From G963667675 sp965197565 (GTDB lineage: Bacteria; Chloroflexota; Dehalococcoidia; Lucifugimonadales; UBA3495), in NCBI GenBank assembly GCA_965197565.1, contig CBDANK010000002.1:1-64000 (forward strand): a DNA stretch of 64,000 nt. Direction: 5' to 3'. The notes beneath the pieces are model-generated. The model had not been told where the DNA came from, did not search any database, and saw nothing but the letters and a program-made list of their open reading frames with translations. Positions within the stretch are counted from its first letter, which is position 1. Each line of letters begins with the position of its first letter. Positions 37,368-45,699 of the stretch are shown piece after piece. Position numbers and translations under genes: made by a program.

Positions 37368-38126
37368 ATGCCCAAAAACAACCAGACTAAAGCTGCGCTT
37401 TTCGTAACTTGCATCATTGACCAGCTTTACCCCCAAGTAGGGGTCAGCGTGGTCAAGGTGCTGCGCCGTCTGGGTGTAGACGTTGAGTTCCCAATGGACC
37501 AGACCTGCTGCGGCCAGCCTGTGTACAATTCAGGGTTCACCCATCAAGCCCGTAAGCTGGCCCAGAGAGTGCTTCAAAGCTTTGAGGATTATCGCCACGT
37601 GGTGGTGCCCTCCGGCTCCTGCGCCGCTATGATGCGGGTGTTCTATCAAGACTTGTTTCGCCACGACCCGGAACTGTCAAGACAAGCCCAGGATTTTTCG
37701 GGCAAGGTCTACGAGTTTTCGGAGTACTTGGTCAAAGTCCTGGAAGTGGAAGAAGTGGGCGCAGCATACTCAGGCACCGTAGCTTATCATCCCAGTTGCC
37801 ACTTGCTGAGAGAGGTGGAGGTCCGGGAGGAGCCCTTCAAGCTGCTGGGCCGGGTCCAAGACCTAGAGTTGCGGGAGTTGCCGCAAGCGGAGACCTGCTG
37901 CGGGTTCGGCGGCACCTTCGCCGTAAAGTTCCCCCACATTTCTGAAGCAATGCTGGCCGATAAAGTGCGTAACGTTATGGCCTCCGGGGCCGATACCCTG
38001 GTGTCCTGCGATATGGGCTGCTTAATGAACATCGAAGGAGCGCTCAGCCGTCAGAATTCGGACATCAAGGTCCGTCACTTGGCCCAAGTTTTGGAGTCAA
38101 CGGCCGGCGGCCCGCACCCGCTGTAG
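37368..38126 (+). CDS. lutA: LutA-like Fe-S oxidoreductase subunit
   Basis: A 252-residue protein with two CCG domains: DQTCCGQPVYNSGF (about residues 40-53) and AETCCGFGGTFAVKFPHISEAM (about 170-191), which bind unusual Fe-S clusters in LutA/GlcF/HdrB-type proteins. Also present are PSGSCAAMMR and SCDMGCLMN. LutABC oxidises L-lactate (or, in relatives, glycolate). The open frame extends far upstream, but ATG 37368 (MPKNNQTKAALFVTC) matches the family. lutB begins 55 bp downstream. Confidence 0.9.
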   Translation: MPKNNQTKAALFVTCIIDQLYPQVGVSVVKVLRRLGVDVEFPMDQTCCGQPVYNSGFTHQARKLAQRVLQSFEDYRHVVVPSGSCAAMMRVFYQDLFRHDPELSRQAQDFSGKVYEFSEYLVKVLEVEEVGAAYSGTVAYHPSCHLLREVEVREEPFKLLGRVQDLELRELPQAETCCGFGGTFAVKFPHISEAMLADKVRNVMASGADTLVSCDMGCLMNIEGALSRQNSDIKVRHLAQVLESTAGGPHPL

Positions 38127-38181
38127 GGCTGGCTCTACGGCGGTTGCCCGTTACTCACGGTCCTGCGAAGGTTTGTAGACA

Positions 38182-39663
38182 ATGGCTCAGGTCAAGACAC
38201 GAGACTTCTTCGAGGCTTCTACCCTCTCGGTCATAGACCCCCAACTGCAACGGGCGTTGCGGCGTGTGGGCTCCGGTTTCGACACTAACCGGCGGACCGC
38301 TATCCACGAGGTCACTCCCGAGGCCTGGGAGGCGTGGCGGGAGGAAGCACGCAGGATTAAAACCCACACCCTGGACCATCTGGACTACTACCTGGAACTA
38401 CTGCATGACAACGTGACCAAGTCCGGCGGCCAGGTCCATTTCGCCGCCGATGCGGCCCAAGCCAACGATATTATCGCCAACTTGGCCCGGAGCCGGCAGG
38501 TCCAAGTCGCTGTCAAGAGCAAGTCCATGGTGTCCGAGGAGCTGGAGCTCAACCCGGTTTTGGAGTCGTTAGGTGTCGAAGTCTACGAGACCGACCTTGG
38601 AGAGTACATCATCCAGTTGGCCGGAGAAACCCCCTCCCATCTGATTGCCCCAGCTTTGCACAAGACCAAAGAAGACGTGGCCCGTCTGTTCACTCAACAC
38701 CTGGGGTTGCCTTACCTGGACCATATCGAGGACCTGGCCGGAGCCGCCAGGCAGGTGCTCAGGGACAAATTTCTGAAGGCTGACCTGGGTATCAGCGGCG
38801 CAAACTTCCTAATTGCCGAGACCGGCACTCTGGCGATCGTTACCAACGAGGGCAACGGTAGGCTCTGCACTTCCGCTCCTCGTATCCACATCGGTATCAC
38901 CGGCATGGAAAAGGTTATCCCATCGCTGCAAGACTTGGCCGTATTCCTGCGCCTATTGCCCAGGTCGGCTACCGGACAGCGTCTAACCAGCTACGTGAGC
39001 TTGGTTAGCGGCCCACGGCGCAACGACGATGAGGATGGCCCGGAGGAGTTTCACTTGGTGTTGGTGGACAACGGGCGTTCCCGGTTGCTGGCCGACCCGG
39101 AGTTGCGGGAGGCCCTGAATTGTATCCGGTGCGGCGCTTGCCTCAACACCTGCCCGGTGTACCAAAAGGTGGGCGGCCACGCCTACGGGTGGGTCTACCC
39201 CGGTCCAATCGGAGCAGTCGTCACCCCGGCGTTGGTAGGACTCAAGCAAGCTAAGGACTTGCCCCACGCTTCCAGCCTGTGCGGCGCTTGCCGGGATGCT
39301 TGTCCGGTTAAGATTAACATCCCGCGGATGCTGTTGTATCATCGCCACAAGCTGGCGGAAAGTCCGGACCCGGAAGAGAAAGCCGTCCGAGACTTCGATA
39401 GCTTCCTGGCCCGCAGCTATGCCCGCTTGATGAGCGGCCCCAGGCTACTGTCTTTGGCTCACCGGTTAGGACGGACCCTCCAAAAGCCGCTGGAAAGTAT
39501 CTCTTTCCTGCCTTTCTCAAAGGCCGGCCGGATGATAAAAAGGATGCCGTTCCCTTTAATGTCTCAGTGGACTAGGGCCCGAGATTTACCCGGGTTGCCG
39601 CCCCGAACCTTTCACGAGGTCTGGCGGCGGGAGCTTTCCCAAGAGTCCCAGGGCGATAGTTAA
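38182..39663 (+). CDS. lutB: LutB-like Fe-S oxidoreductase subunit
   Basis: A 493-residue LutB protein. The N-terminal LUD domain contains AETGTLAIVTNEGNGRL. It is followed by a pair of 4Fe-4S motifs, CIRCGACLNTCPVY (about residues 314-327) and CGACRDACPVKINIP (about 370-385), and a C-terminal domain of unknown function. It is the electron-transferring subunit of the lactate utilisation complex. Start at ATG 38182. Confidence 0.92.
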   Translation: MAQVKTRDFFEASTLSVIDPQLQRALRRVGSGFDTNRRTAIHEVTPEAWEAWREEARRIKTHTLDHLDYYLELLHDNVTKSGGQVHFAADAAQANDIIANLARSRQVQVAVKSKSMVSEELELNPVLESLGVEVYETDLGEYIIQLAGETPSHLIAPALHKTKEDVARLFTQHLGLPYLDHIEDLAGAARQVLRDKFLKADLGISGANFLIAETGTLAIVTNEGNGRLCTSAPRIHIGITGMEKVIPSLQDLAVFLRLLPRSATGQRLTSYVSLVSGPRRNDDEDGPEEFHLVLVDNGRSRLLADPELREALNCIRCGACLNTCPVYQKVGGHAYGWVYPGPIGAVVTPALVGLKQAKDLPHASSLCGACRDACPVKINIPRMLLYHRHKLAESPDPEEKAVRDFDSFLARSYARLMSGPRLLSLAHRLGRTLQKPLESISFLPFSKAGRMIKRMPFPLMSQWTRARDLPGLPPRTFHEVWRRELSQESQGDS

Positions 39664-39670
39664 CCTGGCT

Positions 39671-40408
39671 GTGTCGAGTGGTATGCCCAAAGAGGAGTTT
39701 CTGAGATCGGTGCGGCGAGCACTGGGGCGGGATCATGTTTCGCCGGACCCAGCATATCCCCAGTTGAAGGAGACGTTATCCGAGTTGGAAACCAGTGCGG
39801 CGGCGGTGCGGCGGCGGTTGGCCGAAGACTCCGCCGGGCTAATGGACAAGTTGGCCCGCTTGGCTGGACTCGGGGGTTGGAAGGTTTACCGGGCTGCCGG
39901 ATATGAGGAAGCGATAGGCCACATTGCTTCTCTGGCTTCCTCGCTAGGTGTAGAAAGCTTGGTCCGCACCGATCAGCCGATATTTGAAGGTTTCCCGGTG
40001 GACTCGGCCCTTGAGGGCTTGGGTCTGGCTGTCACGACCGTGGCTCGAGGGGAAGGCCGGAGCAGGGAGTCACTGCGAGAACGGATCATTGCCGCAGGAA
40101 TGGGGCTCACCGGCGTAGATTACGCGATTGCTGAAACAGGCTCGGTGGTGGTAGTGCCCCGCAAGGGCTTGAGCCGGCTGGTGTCACTAGTGCCCCCGGT
40201 ACACCTGGCTTTGGTCCGGGCGGAAGATGTGGTGGAGACGCTGGATGACCTGTTCTTATTGCGGCGTTTGGAATACCATAGGTATGGTGGCGACATGGGC
40301 AGCTATTTGAACCTTATCACCGGCCCCAGCCGTACCGCCGACATTGAGCAAACCCTGGTGGTGGGGGTCCACGGGCCTAAAGAAGCCCACCTAGTGTTGT
40401 TGGAGTAG
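39671..40408 (+). CDS. lutC: LutC-like LUD-domain subunit
   Basis: A 245-residue LUD-domain protein with the conserved IAETGSVVVVPRKGLSRLVSLVPPVHLALV block and the C-terminal GPSRTADIEQTLVVGVHGPKEAHLVLL. It starts with GTG 7 bp after lutB and completes a lutA-lutB-lutC operon. A hairpin follows at 40448-40470. Confidence 0.9.
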   Translation: MSSGMPKEEFLRSVRRALGRDHVSPDPAYPQLKETLSELETSAAAVRRRLAEDSAGLMDKLARLAGLGGWKVYRAAGYEEAIGHIASLASSLGVESLVRTDQPIFEGFPVDSALEGLGLAVTTVARGEGRSRESLRERIIAAGMGLTGVDYAIAETGSVVVVPRKGLSRLVSLVPPVHLALVRAEDVVETLDDLFLLRRLEYHRYGGDMGSYLNLITGPSRTADIEQTLVVGVHGPKEAHLVLLE

Positions 40409-40447
40409 ACTACACAGGGGGCGGAGTCTCGAATGCCAGTGGTTATC

Positions 40448-40470
40448 CAGCGGGTCTTTGACCCGTGCTG
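40448..40470 (+). terminator. Hairpin after lutC
   Basis: CAGCGGGTC-TTT-GACCCGTGCTG forms a strong short stem downstream of lutC and before the nucleotidyltransferase gene. No T run follows, so terminator function is tentative. Confidence 0.4.
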
Positions 40471-40490
40471 AGAACTAATAGGAGTTAGAC

Positions 40491-40832
40491 ATGCCAGTCC
40501 GCGTGGGTTTTTCCAGGTACCGCAAGGAAATGCTGCAACAGGAGCTAGAGAGTATCGCCCAGGTCTTGCCCATGTTGGGCGTGGAGAAAGTCATTCTGAC
40601 CGGGGACATGGTGACCGAAGACTACGGCCCGGAGAGCCAAATCGAGCTCATCGTGGTCCACAAAACAGACCTGTCCTTCGGCAGACGGGCCGATTTCTTC
40701 TCCTACCACTTAGACACCTCAGTGGCGGTCGATACCCAGGTATATACTCCGGAAGAGTTCGAGAACCTGCGCGAAGTCTTGCCCGCCTTGAACCGGGCTT
40801 GCAAGGAAGGACGGGTTATTTTCGATGCCTGA
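40491..40832 (+). CDS. MNT-like nucleotidyltransferase-fold protein, degenerate active site
   Basis: A 113-residue protein of the minimal nucleotidyltransferase type that pairs with HEPN toxins. The region VEKVILTGDMVTEDYGPESQIELIVV aligns with the usual GSxARG...SDxDL motif, but the Gly-Ser is Gly-Asp and the catalytic Asp-x-Asp is replaced by Gln-Ile-Glu. It probably cannot transfer nucleotides (AMPylate) in the normal way. It overlaps the HEPN gene by 8 bp. GGAGTT precedes the ATG. Confidence 0.72.
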   Translation: MPVRVGFSRYRKEMLQQELESIAQVLPMLGVEKVILTGDMVTEDYGPESQIELIVVHKTDLSFGRRADFFSYHLDTSVAVDTQVYTPEEFENLREVLPALNRACKEGRVIFDA

Positions 40833-41226
40833 CTATATAACCGAAAGCGCCCGCTGGCTGCGGCAGGCGCGGCAAGACCTGGATGACGCTGACTTCGCCC
40901 GACAGGGAGGCCGGTTTAACCTGGCATGCTTCCTGGGTCAGCAAGCGGCGGAGAAAGCAGTTAAGTCCTTTCTTTACCACCGGAGGGTTGAGGACGTTTG
41001 GAGCCACTCCCTCATAGACTTGTGCGAAGACGCCAAGCTATTTGACATGATGTTCGACACCATCAAATCCGAGGCCCGCCAGTTGGATAAGTACTTTGAA
41101 ATCACTCGGTACCCCACCTTTCTGCCCGGCGGCATTCCTTCGGAGGCTTTCGACAGAATCGACGCCGACCGGTCCATACAGCTATCCGAGCAGGTGCTGC
41201 AGTTCGTTGAGCAACGGGTCGGGTAG
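40825..41226 (+). CDS. HEPN-domain protein (toxin-like partner)
   Basis: A 133-residue HEPN protein: WLRQARQDLDDADFARQGGRFNLACFLGQQAAEKAVKSFL is the classic first helical pair, and ITRYPTFLPGGIPSEAF the conserved C-terminal part. The region HRRVEDVWSHS offers an R-x6-H arrangement, close to the R-x4-6-H RNase motif. With the overlapping upstream gene it forms an MNT/HEPN-type toxin-antitoxin pair, but the degenerate antitoxin raises the possibility of a non-toxic, regulatory role. Confidence 0.8.
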   Translation: MPDYITESARWLRQARQDLDDADFARQGGRFNLACFLGQQAAEKAVKSFLYHRRVEDVWSHSLIDLCEDAKLFDMMFDTIKSEARQLDKYFEITRYPTFLPGGIPSEAFDRIDADRSIQLSEQVLQFVEQRVG

Positions 41227-41321
41227 AGGCATCGAACTGTTTGCTCTCCCTACAGCGTAACGGTCAACGCTGCGACAGTGTCACCACCCCTCTGTGAGTC
41301 CCGATGCGATATAACTAGGTT

Positions 41322-41432
41322 ATGCGGGGATTGATTCATGTACAATTCTCCTACCCGCCGTTCCCCGAAATAATCACCGCATATGAGCCAGATATCGAAG
41401 AGTGGACTAATCTGAGGGTACGGAAGACGTGA
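41322..41432 (+). pseudogene. Truncated DUF4258-like toxin remnant
   Basis: A 36-codon frame from ATG 41322 ends FPEIITAYEPDIEEWTNLRVRKT. The IITAYEPDxEEW motif is the C-terminal strand and tail of DUF4258 (RelE-like) toxins, which are normally about 80-100 residues and are followed by YgiT-type antitoxins. Its TGA overlaps the GTG of the YgiT gene, as in intact pairs. The N-terminal half of the toxin is missing upstream, where no matching frame is visible. Confidence 0.55.
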
Positions 41433-41701
41433 GAAAAAACCACCAGTGTCGGTTGTGCGGCGGAGTTCTCGAGGACCGGCACGTAACTCATCACCAGCCA
41501 TGGGGCGAACGAATTGTTATTGTGGAGAATGTTCCAGCTCAAATATGCCGGCAATGCGGCGAAACGGTGTTTAGTGCGGGCATAGCTAAGGAGATTCAGC
41601 AGATCGCGCGGTCGGACGGACCGCCTAAGCGCATGGACCAAGTAGCCGTGTACGACCTGTCAGAGCCACCTTCGTTGGAGCCAACAAATACCGCAGGATA
41701 G
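41429..41701 (+). CDS. YgiT-type zinc-finger antitoxin
   Basis: A 90-residue protein with the two CxxC zinc-binding pairs CRLCGG and CRQCGE separated by about 35 residues (VIVENVPAQICRQCGE), diagnostic of the YgiT/MqsA N-terminal domain. There is no HTH domain, so it is the short form found with DUF4258 toxins. The start is GTG 41429, overlapping the remnant toxin's stop codon. The cognate toxin is truncated, so this is probably an orphan antitoxin. Confidence 0.78.
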   Translation: MRKNHQCRLCGGVLEDRHVTHHQPWGERIVIVENVPAQICRQCGETVFSAGIAKEIQQIARSDGPPKRMDQVAVYDLSEPPSLEPTNTAG

Positions 41702-41758
41702 ACCCTCAACCTTTTGCCTTGAGACTTGGCGATTGGCCTTCGGCCTGCCGGAGTCCGG

Positions 41759-42901
41759 TTACCTAGGAAACCCCTTGAGCATCAAGAGCCTAATAGTCCG
41801 CCGGGCCGCTGCTTCCAACAACTCTTCGGTCCGTTCCAGGCTCTGGTCTAAACTCATGGGGCCGTCGGCAATGCAGACCATTCCCGCAATGCCGTGCCGG
41901 TACAACTCCTCGTAACCCGGCCCCAGGCTGCCAGCCAGCAGGATTGTAGGCACGTTTTGGAGCATTGCCCGGCGGGCCACACCCACCGGAGCTTTATCGT
42001 ATATGGTCGACTGGTCGGCCCGGCCCTCGCCGGTGATGACTAGGTCGGTGCCTTCCAGGTGACGGTCAAAGCCCAGCACGTCGCACACCATGTCGATGCC
42101 AGACCTGAGTTGGGCCCCCGCAAAAACAATCAACCCCGCGCCCAAGCCGCCGGCAGCCCCGGCTCCAGGTACTTCCGCCACGTCCCGCCCCAAGTCCCGG
42201 TGGACCACCCGAGCAAAATTCAGCAGGGCCGCGTCCAGTTCGGCCACCACCTCGGGGGAAGCCCCCTTCTGTGGACCGTATATCGCTGACGCGCCGGTAG
42301 GGCCGCACAATGGATTGGTAACGTCGGTAGCGCCGATGATGGTTGCGTTGGCCAGCCCAGGGTGCAGTCCGCTAATATCTACCCTGGCCAGATGGGCCAG
42401 AGCGGCTCCTCCCGCAGGGATGGAACGGCCCTCCTCATCCAAGAACCGCGCGCCCAAGGCAGCGGCCATGCCGGTTCCTCCATCATTGGTGGCGCTGCCG
42501 CCCAGTCCGACTATGATGCGGTCGAACCCCCGGTCCAATGCTTCTTTGATGATCTGGCCGGTGCCCTGGGTGGTGGTTATACGGGGGTCGCGCCGTCTGG
42601 GCGGCACCAGGGCCAGCCCGGAGGCTTGAGCCATTTCCACTACCGCAGATTGCCCGTCGCCCATTACGCCCCACATAGCTTCCAGGGGTCGGCCTAAAGG
42701 TCCGGTCACCGTACTTCGGAACACTTGGCCGCCCGTACTGTCAATCAAGGCTTCCAACGTTCCGTCGCCGCCGTCTGCCACCGGCGCCAACACGGTTTCC
42801 GCATCCGGTTCGACCGCTAGGACACCGCGTTCGATAGCCCTGGCCGCGGCCAACGCGGAGACACTGCCCTTAAAGCCTTGGGGAGCGATAATAACCTTCA
42901 T
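41759..42901 (-). CDS. Glycerate kinase (GlxK/GarK type)
   Basis: A 380-residue glycerate kinase: MKVIIAPQGFKGSVSA at the N-terminus, VADGGDGTLEAL, GLGGSATNDGGTGMAAALG and GPTGASAIYGPQKGAS are family signatures. It phosphorylates D-glycerate (to 2-phosphoglycerate in this family). The open frame reaches 42925, but ATG 42901 matches the family start. It is divergent from the M20 hydrolase genes. Confidence 0.92.
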   Translation of the reverse strand: MKVIIAPQGFKGSVSALAAARAIERGVLAVEPDAETVLAPVADGGDGTLEALIDSTGGQVFRSTVTGPLGRPLEAMWGVMGDGQSAVVEMAQASGLALVPPRRRDPRITTTQGTGQIIKEALDRGFDRIIVGLGGSATNDGGTGMAAALGARFLDEEGRSIPAGGAALAHLARVDISGLHPGLANATIIGATDVTNPLCGPTGASAIYGPQKGASPEVVAELDAALLNFARVVHRDLGRDVAEVPGAGAAGGLGAGLIVFAGAQLRSGIDMVCDVLGFDRHLEGTDLVITGEGRADQSTIYDKAPVGVARRAMLQNVPTILLAGSLGPGYEELYRHGIAGMVCIADGPMSLDQSLERTEELLEAAARRTIRLLMLKGFPR

Positions 42902-42994
42902 AGTCATTGGTCCATAATTATACACCGAAACGGCATGTATCCATTCGACGGACCCTCTGCTAAAATCTTATCTAATTGTATCGAGGAGTGTCTC

Positions 42995-44326
42995 ATGCCT
43001 TCTAAAGAGGACCTGAAACGCCAAGCTTTCCAAGCAATTGACGTCAGATCCGATGAAATTGTTAACCTGGCCAAGACCATCCTTCAGAACCCGGAGCCCG
43101 GCTTCAGGGAGAGCAAAACATCGGACCTAGTGGCCCGCAAGTTCGCCGAGTTGGGTGTCCCGTTCCGTGCCGGACTTGCCCTCACCGGCATCCGCTCCGA
43201 CCTCATTGGCGGGACTGCCGGTCCCGCCTTGGCTATTCTGGGAGAGTTGGACTCGCTAATCGTTAACGAGCATCCCTATGCCAGCCCGGAGAGCGGCGCA
43301 GCCCACGCCTGCGGCCACCACTGTCAGATCGCCATGATGCTCGGCGCCGCTATGGCCCTGATGCAACCGGATATCTTGTCCGCTCTCAGCGGCCGCTTGA
43401 TTTTCATGGCTGTGCCTGCCGAGGAATACATCGAAATCGAGTATCGGGATTCCCTCCGCCGACAAGGCAAGATCGAATTTCTTGGGGGCAAGCCCGAGTT
43501 GATCAAGCTGGGCGAGTTCGACGATGTCGACATGGCTATGATGCTCCACACCACCAGCAACCGGGAGGACAAACAGCTCTGTATGAGCGGCACCAATAAC
43601 GGTACCGTAGCCAAGCGTATTCAGTTTATAGGCCGGGGGGCCCACGCCGGGGGGTCGCCCCATCTGGGCATCAACGCTTTGAACGCCGCTACCTTGGCTT
43701 TGAGTGGGATACACTTCAACCGTGAAACTTTCCGGGATGAAGACACCGTCCGGGTCCATCCCATCATAACCAAGGGCGGTGAAGCCGTTAGCGCCGTTCC
43801 CGCCGATGTAAGAATGGAGACCTTCGTCCGAGGCCGGACCCTGGAGGCTGTCATGGACGCCAACAGAAAGGTTGACCGGGCGCTCAAGGCAGGAGCGATG
43901 GCGGTGGGCGCCAGCGTCAATATCCAAACCATCCCCGGGTATCTGCCGCTCAACCAAGACAAGAGCATGGCGGAGGTCTTCGAGGCCAATTCGGTGGACC
44001 TGGTGGGCCAGGAGAACGTTGGCTACGTCTCCCACCGCACAGGTTCCACGGACATGGGAGACATAAGCCATCTCATGCCAGCGATCCATCCCTATGTGGG
44101 AGGAGCCTCCGGAATCGGCCACGGGGCCGACTACGTGGTCGAGGACTATGGTCTGGCGGTGGTTACCGCCGCCAAGGCACTGGCCGCAACCGCCGTGGAC
44201 TTGCTGGCGGATGGAGCCGCCAAGGCAGGCAGCATCATATCCGGCCACCGTCCCGAGATGACCCGGGAGGAGTACCTCAAGTTCATGCGGGGGCTGGCCT
44301 CGGAGGAAACCTTCCGGAGTGAATAA
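42995..44326 (+). CDS. M20-family amidohydrolase, paralog 1
   Basis: A 443-residue zinc peptidase-like hydrolase. AAHACGHHCQIAMMLGAAMAL carries the first metal histidine, AVPAEEYIEIEYR the catalytic Glu pair, MMLHTTSN and GRGAHAGGSPHLGINALNAA the dimerisation/lid domain. It resembles the aminobenzoyl-glutamate (AbgB) / aminoacylase group. The open frame extends to 42878, but ATG 42995 has GAGGAG upstream. A paralog starts 5 bp after its stop. Substrate unknown; an N-acyl or pteroyl-type amide is likely. Confidence 0.87.
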   Translation: MPSKEDLKRQAFQAIDVRSDEIVNLAKTILQNPEPGFRESKTSDLVARKFAELGVPFRAGLALTGIRSDLIGGTAGPALAILGELDSLIVNEHPYASPESGAAHACGHHCQIAMMLGAAMALMQPDILSALSGRLIFMAVPAEEYIEIEYRDSLRRQGKIEFLGGKPELIKLGEFDDVDMAMMLHTTSNREDKQLCMSGTNNGTVAKRIQFIGRGAHAGGSPHLGINALNAATLALSGIHFNRETFRDEDTVRVHPIITKGGEAVSAVPADVRMETFVRGRTLEAVMDANRKVDRALKAGAMAVGASVNIQTIPGYLPLNQDKSMAEVFEANSVDLVGQENVGYVSHRTGSTDMGDISHLMPAIHPYVGGASGIGHGADYVVEDYGLAVVTAAKALAATAVDLLADGAAKAGSIISGHRPEMTREEYLKFMRGLASEETFRSE

Positions 44327-44331
44327 CTATT

Positions 44332-45678
44332 GTGTTGACTAAAGCGGAACTAAAGCGCAAAGCCTGTGACGCCATCGAACGAAAAAAGAAGGAGATCATC
44401 GGCGTCGCTCAAGACATCCTGGACCACCCCGAAACCGGGTTCAGCGAGGCCAGGACCGCCCGTTTGGTAGCGCAAAAATTCGATGAACTCGCGGTGCGGC
44501 ACCGGTCCGGGCTGGCAATCACCGGCCTTAAGGGAAGAATCAGCGGCGGCGGCGGCCCTGGGCCCAGGCTCGCCATCATCGGTGAGCTTGACTCCCTGAC
44601 CGTTAACCAGCACCCTCATTCAGACCCGGAAACCGGGGCGGCCCATGCTTGTGGGCACAACTGTCAGATTGGCATGATGCTGGGCTCGGTCATGGGTCTG
44701 CTCACTCCCGAAGTCTTGGCCCAACTCACCGGCGAGATAATACCGTTCGCCGTGCCGGCCGAGGAGTTTATCGAGGTCGAACAGCGGTTGGCGCTAAGGG
44801 CCGGTGGCCGGCTGGAGTTCCTGGGAGGCAAGCAAGAGTTGATCCGGTTGGGCGAATTCGACGATGTTGATATAGCCATGATGTGTCACACCGCCAGCGA
44901 CATGGGGGACCGCCAGTTCGCCGTGGGCGGCACCAGCAACGGCCACGTTGTCAAGTACGTGCGGTTTGCCGGCCGGGGCGCCCACGCCGGCAGTGCCCCG
45001 CACTTGGGGGTCAACGCTCTAAACGCCGCCGCCTTCGCTCTCCAAGCCATAAACGCAAACCGGGAGACCCACCAAGCCGAGGACACGGTCCGGATTCACG
45101 GCATAATGACCAAGGGAGGTGAAGCAGTCAGCGCCGTGCCCGCCGACGTCCGCTTGGAGTGGCGCGTCCGTTCGGCGACACCTCAAGCAGTGGTAAGAAA
45201 CAGCACGGTGGTAGACCGGTGCTTCAAAGCGGGAGCCTTGGCGGTGGGAGCCTCTGTGGAAATCACCAACATTCCCGGCTACCACCCCATGCGGCACAAC
45301 GCCGGCCTCCAAGAACTCTTTCGCCGCAACGCCGTCGACCTTCTGGGCGAGCGGCTGACCCTGGTGATCCCTAACCGGCGAAATCGGGGAGGCTCAACCG
45401 ATATGGGGGACCTGAGCCACTTGATCCCATCCTGTCATCCCTACACCGGCGGCGCAGTAGGCCCCGGGCATAGCAAAGAGTACTTGATTACCGACTATGA
45501 GGCGGCGGTGGTCAACCCGGCTAAAATCATGGCAATGGTGGCTATCGATCTGCTGGCCGAAGACGCCGCCGGCGCCAAGGAAATAATGCACTCTTACCGG
45601 CCGGCAATGACTAAGCGGGCCTACTTGAAGTTCCAACGAGAACAAGCCCAAGTGGTCCGGTTTGACGGCGGTAGCTGA
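44332..45678 (+). CDS. M20-family amidohydrolase, paralog 2
   Basis: A 448-residue paralog of the preceding gene with the same landmarks (AAHACGHNCQIGMMLG, AVPAEEFIEVEQR, GRGAHAGSAPHLGVNALNAA, GGSTDMGDLSHLIP). The proteins are similar throughout and clearly arose by duplication, but have diverged widely, suggesting different substrates or a heteromeric enzyme. It starts with GTG at 44332, 5 bp after paralog 1, so the two are co-transcribed. Confidence 0.86.
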   Translation: MLTKAELKRKACDAIERKKKEIIGVAQDILDHPETGFSEARTARLVAQKFDELAVRHRSGLAITGLKGRISGGGGPGPRLAIIGELDSLTVNQHPHSDPETGAAHACGHNCQIGMMLGSVMGLLTPEVLAQLTGEIIPFAVPAEEFIEVEQRLALRAGGRLEFLGGKQELIRLGEFDDVDIAMMCHTASDMGDRQFAVGGTSNGHVVKYVRFAGRGAHAGSAPHLGVNALNAAAFALQAINANRETHQAEDTVRIHGIMTKGGEAVSAVPADVRLEWRVRSATPQAVVRNSTVVDRCFKAGALAVGASVEITNIPGYHPMRHNAGLQELFRRNAVDLLGERLTLVIPNRRNRGGSTDMGDLSHLIPSCHPYTGGAVGPGHSKEYLITDYEAAVVNPAKIMAMVAIDLLAEDAAGAKEIMHSYRPAMTKRAYLKFQREQAQVVRFDGGS

Positions 45679-45699
45679 TCCCGCGTCGTCAAGAAACCG

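Noticed and set aside
43256..44248. 330-codon antisense frame in the first M20 gene
   Set aside because: It mirrors a well-supported M20 hydrolase, and the composition is that of a shadow frame.
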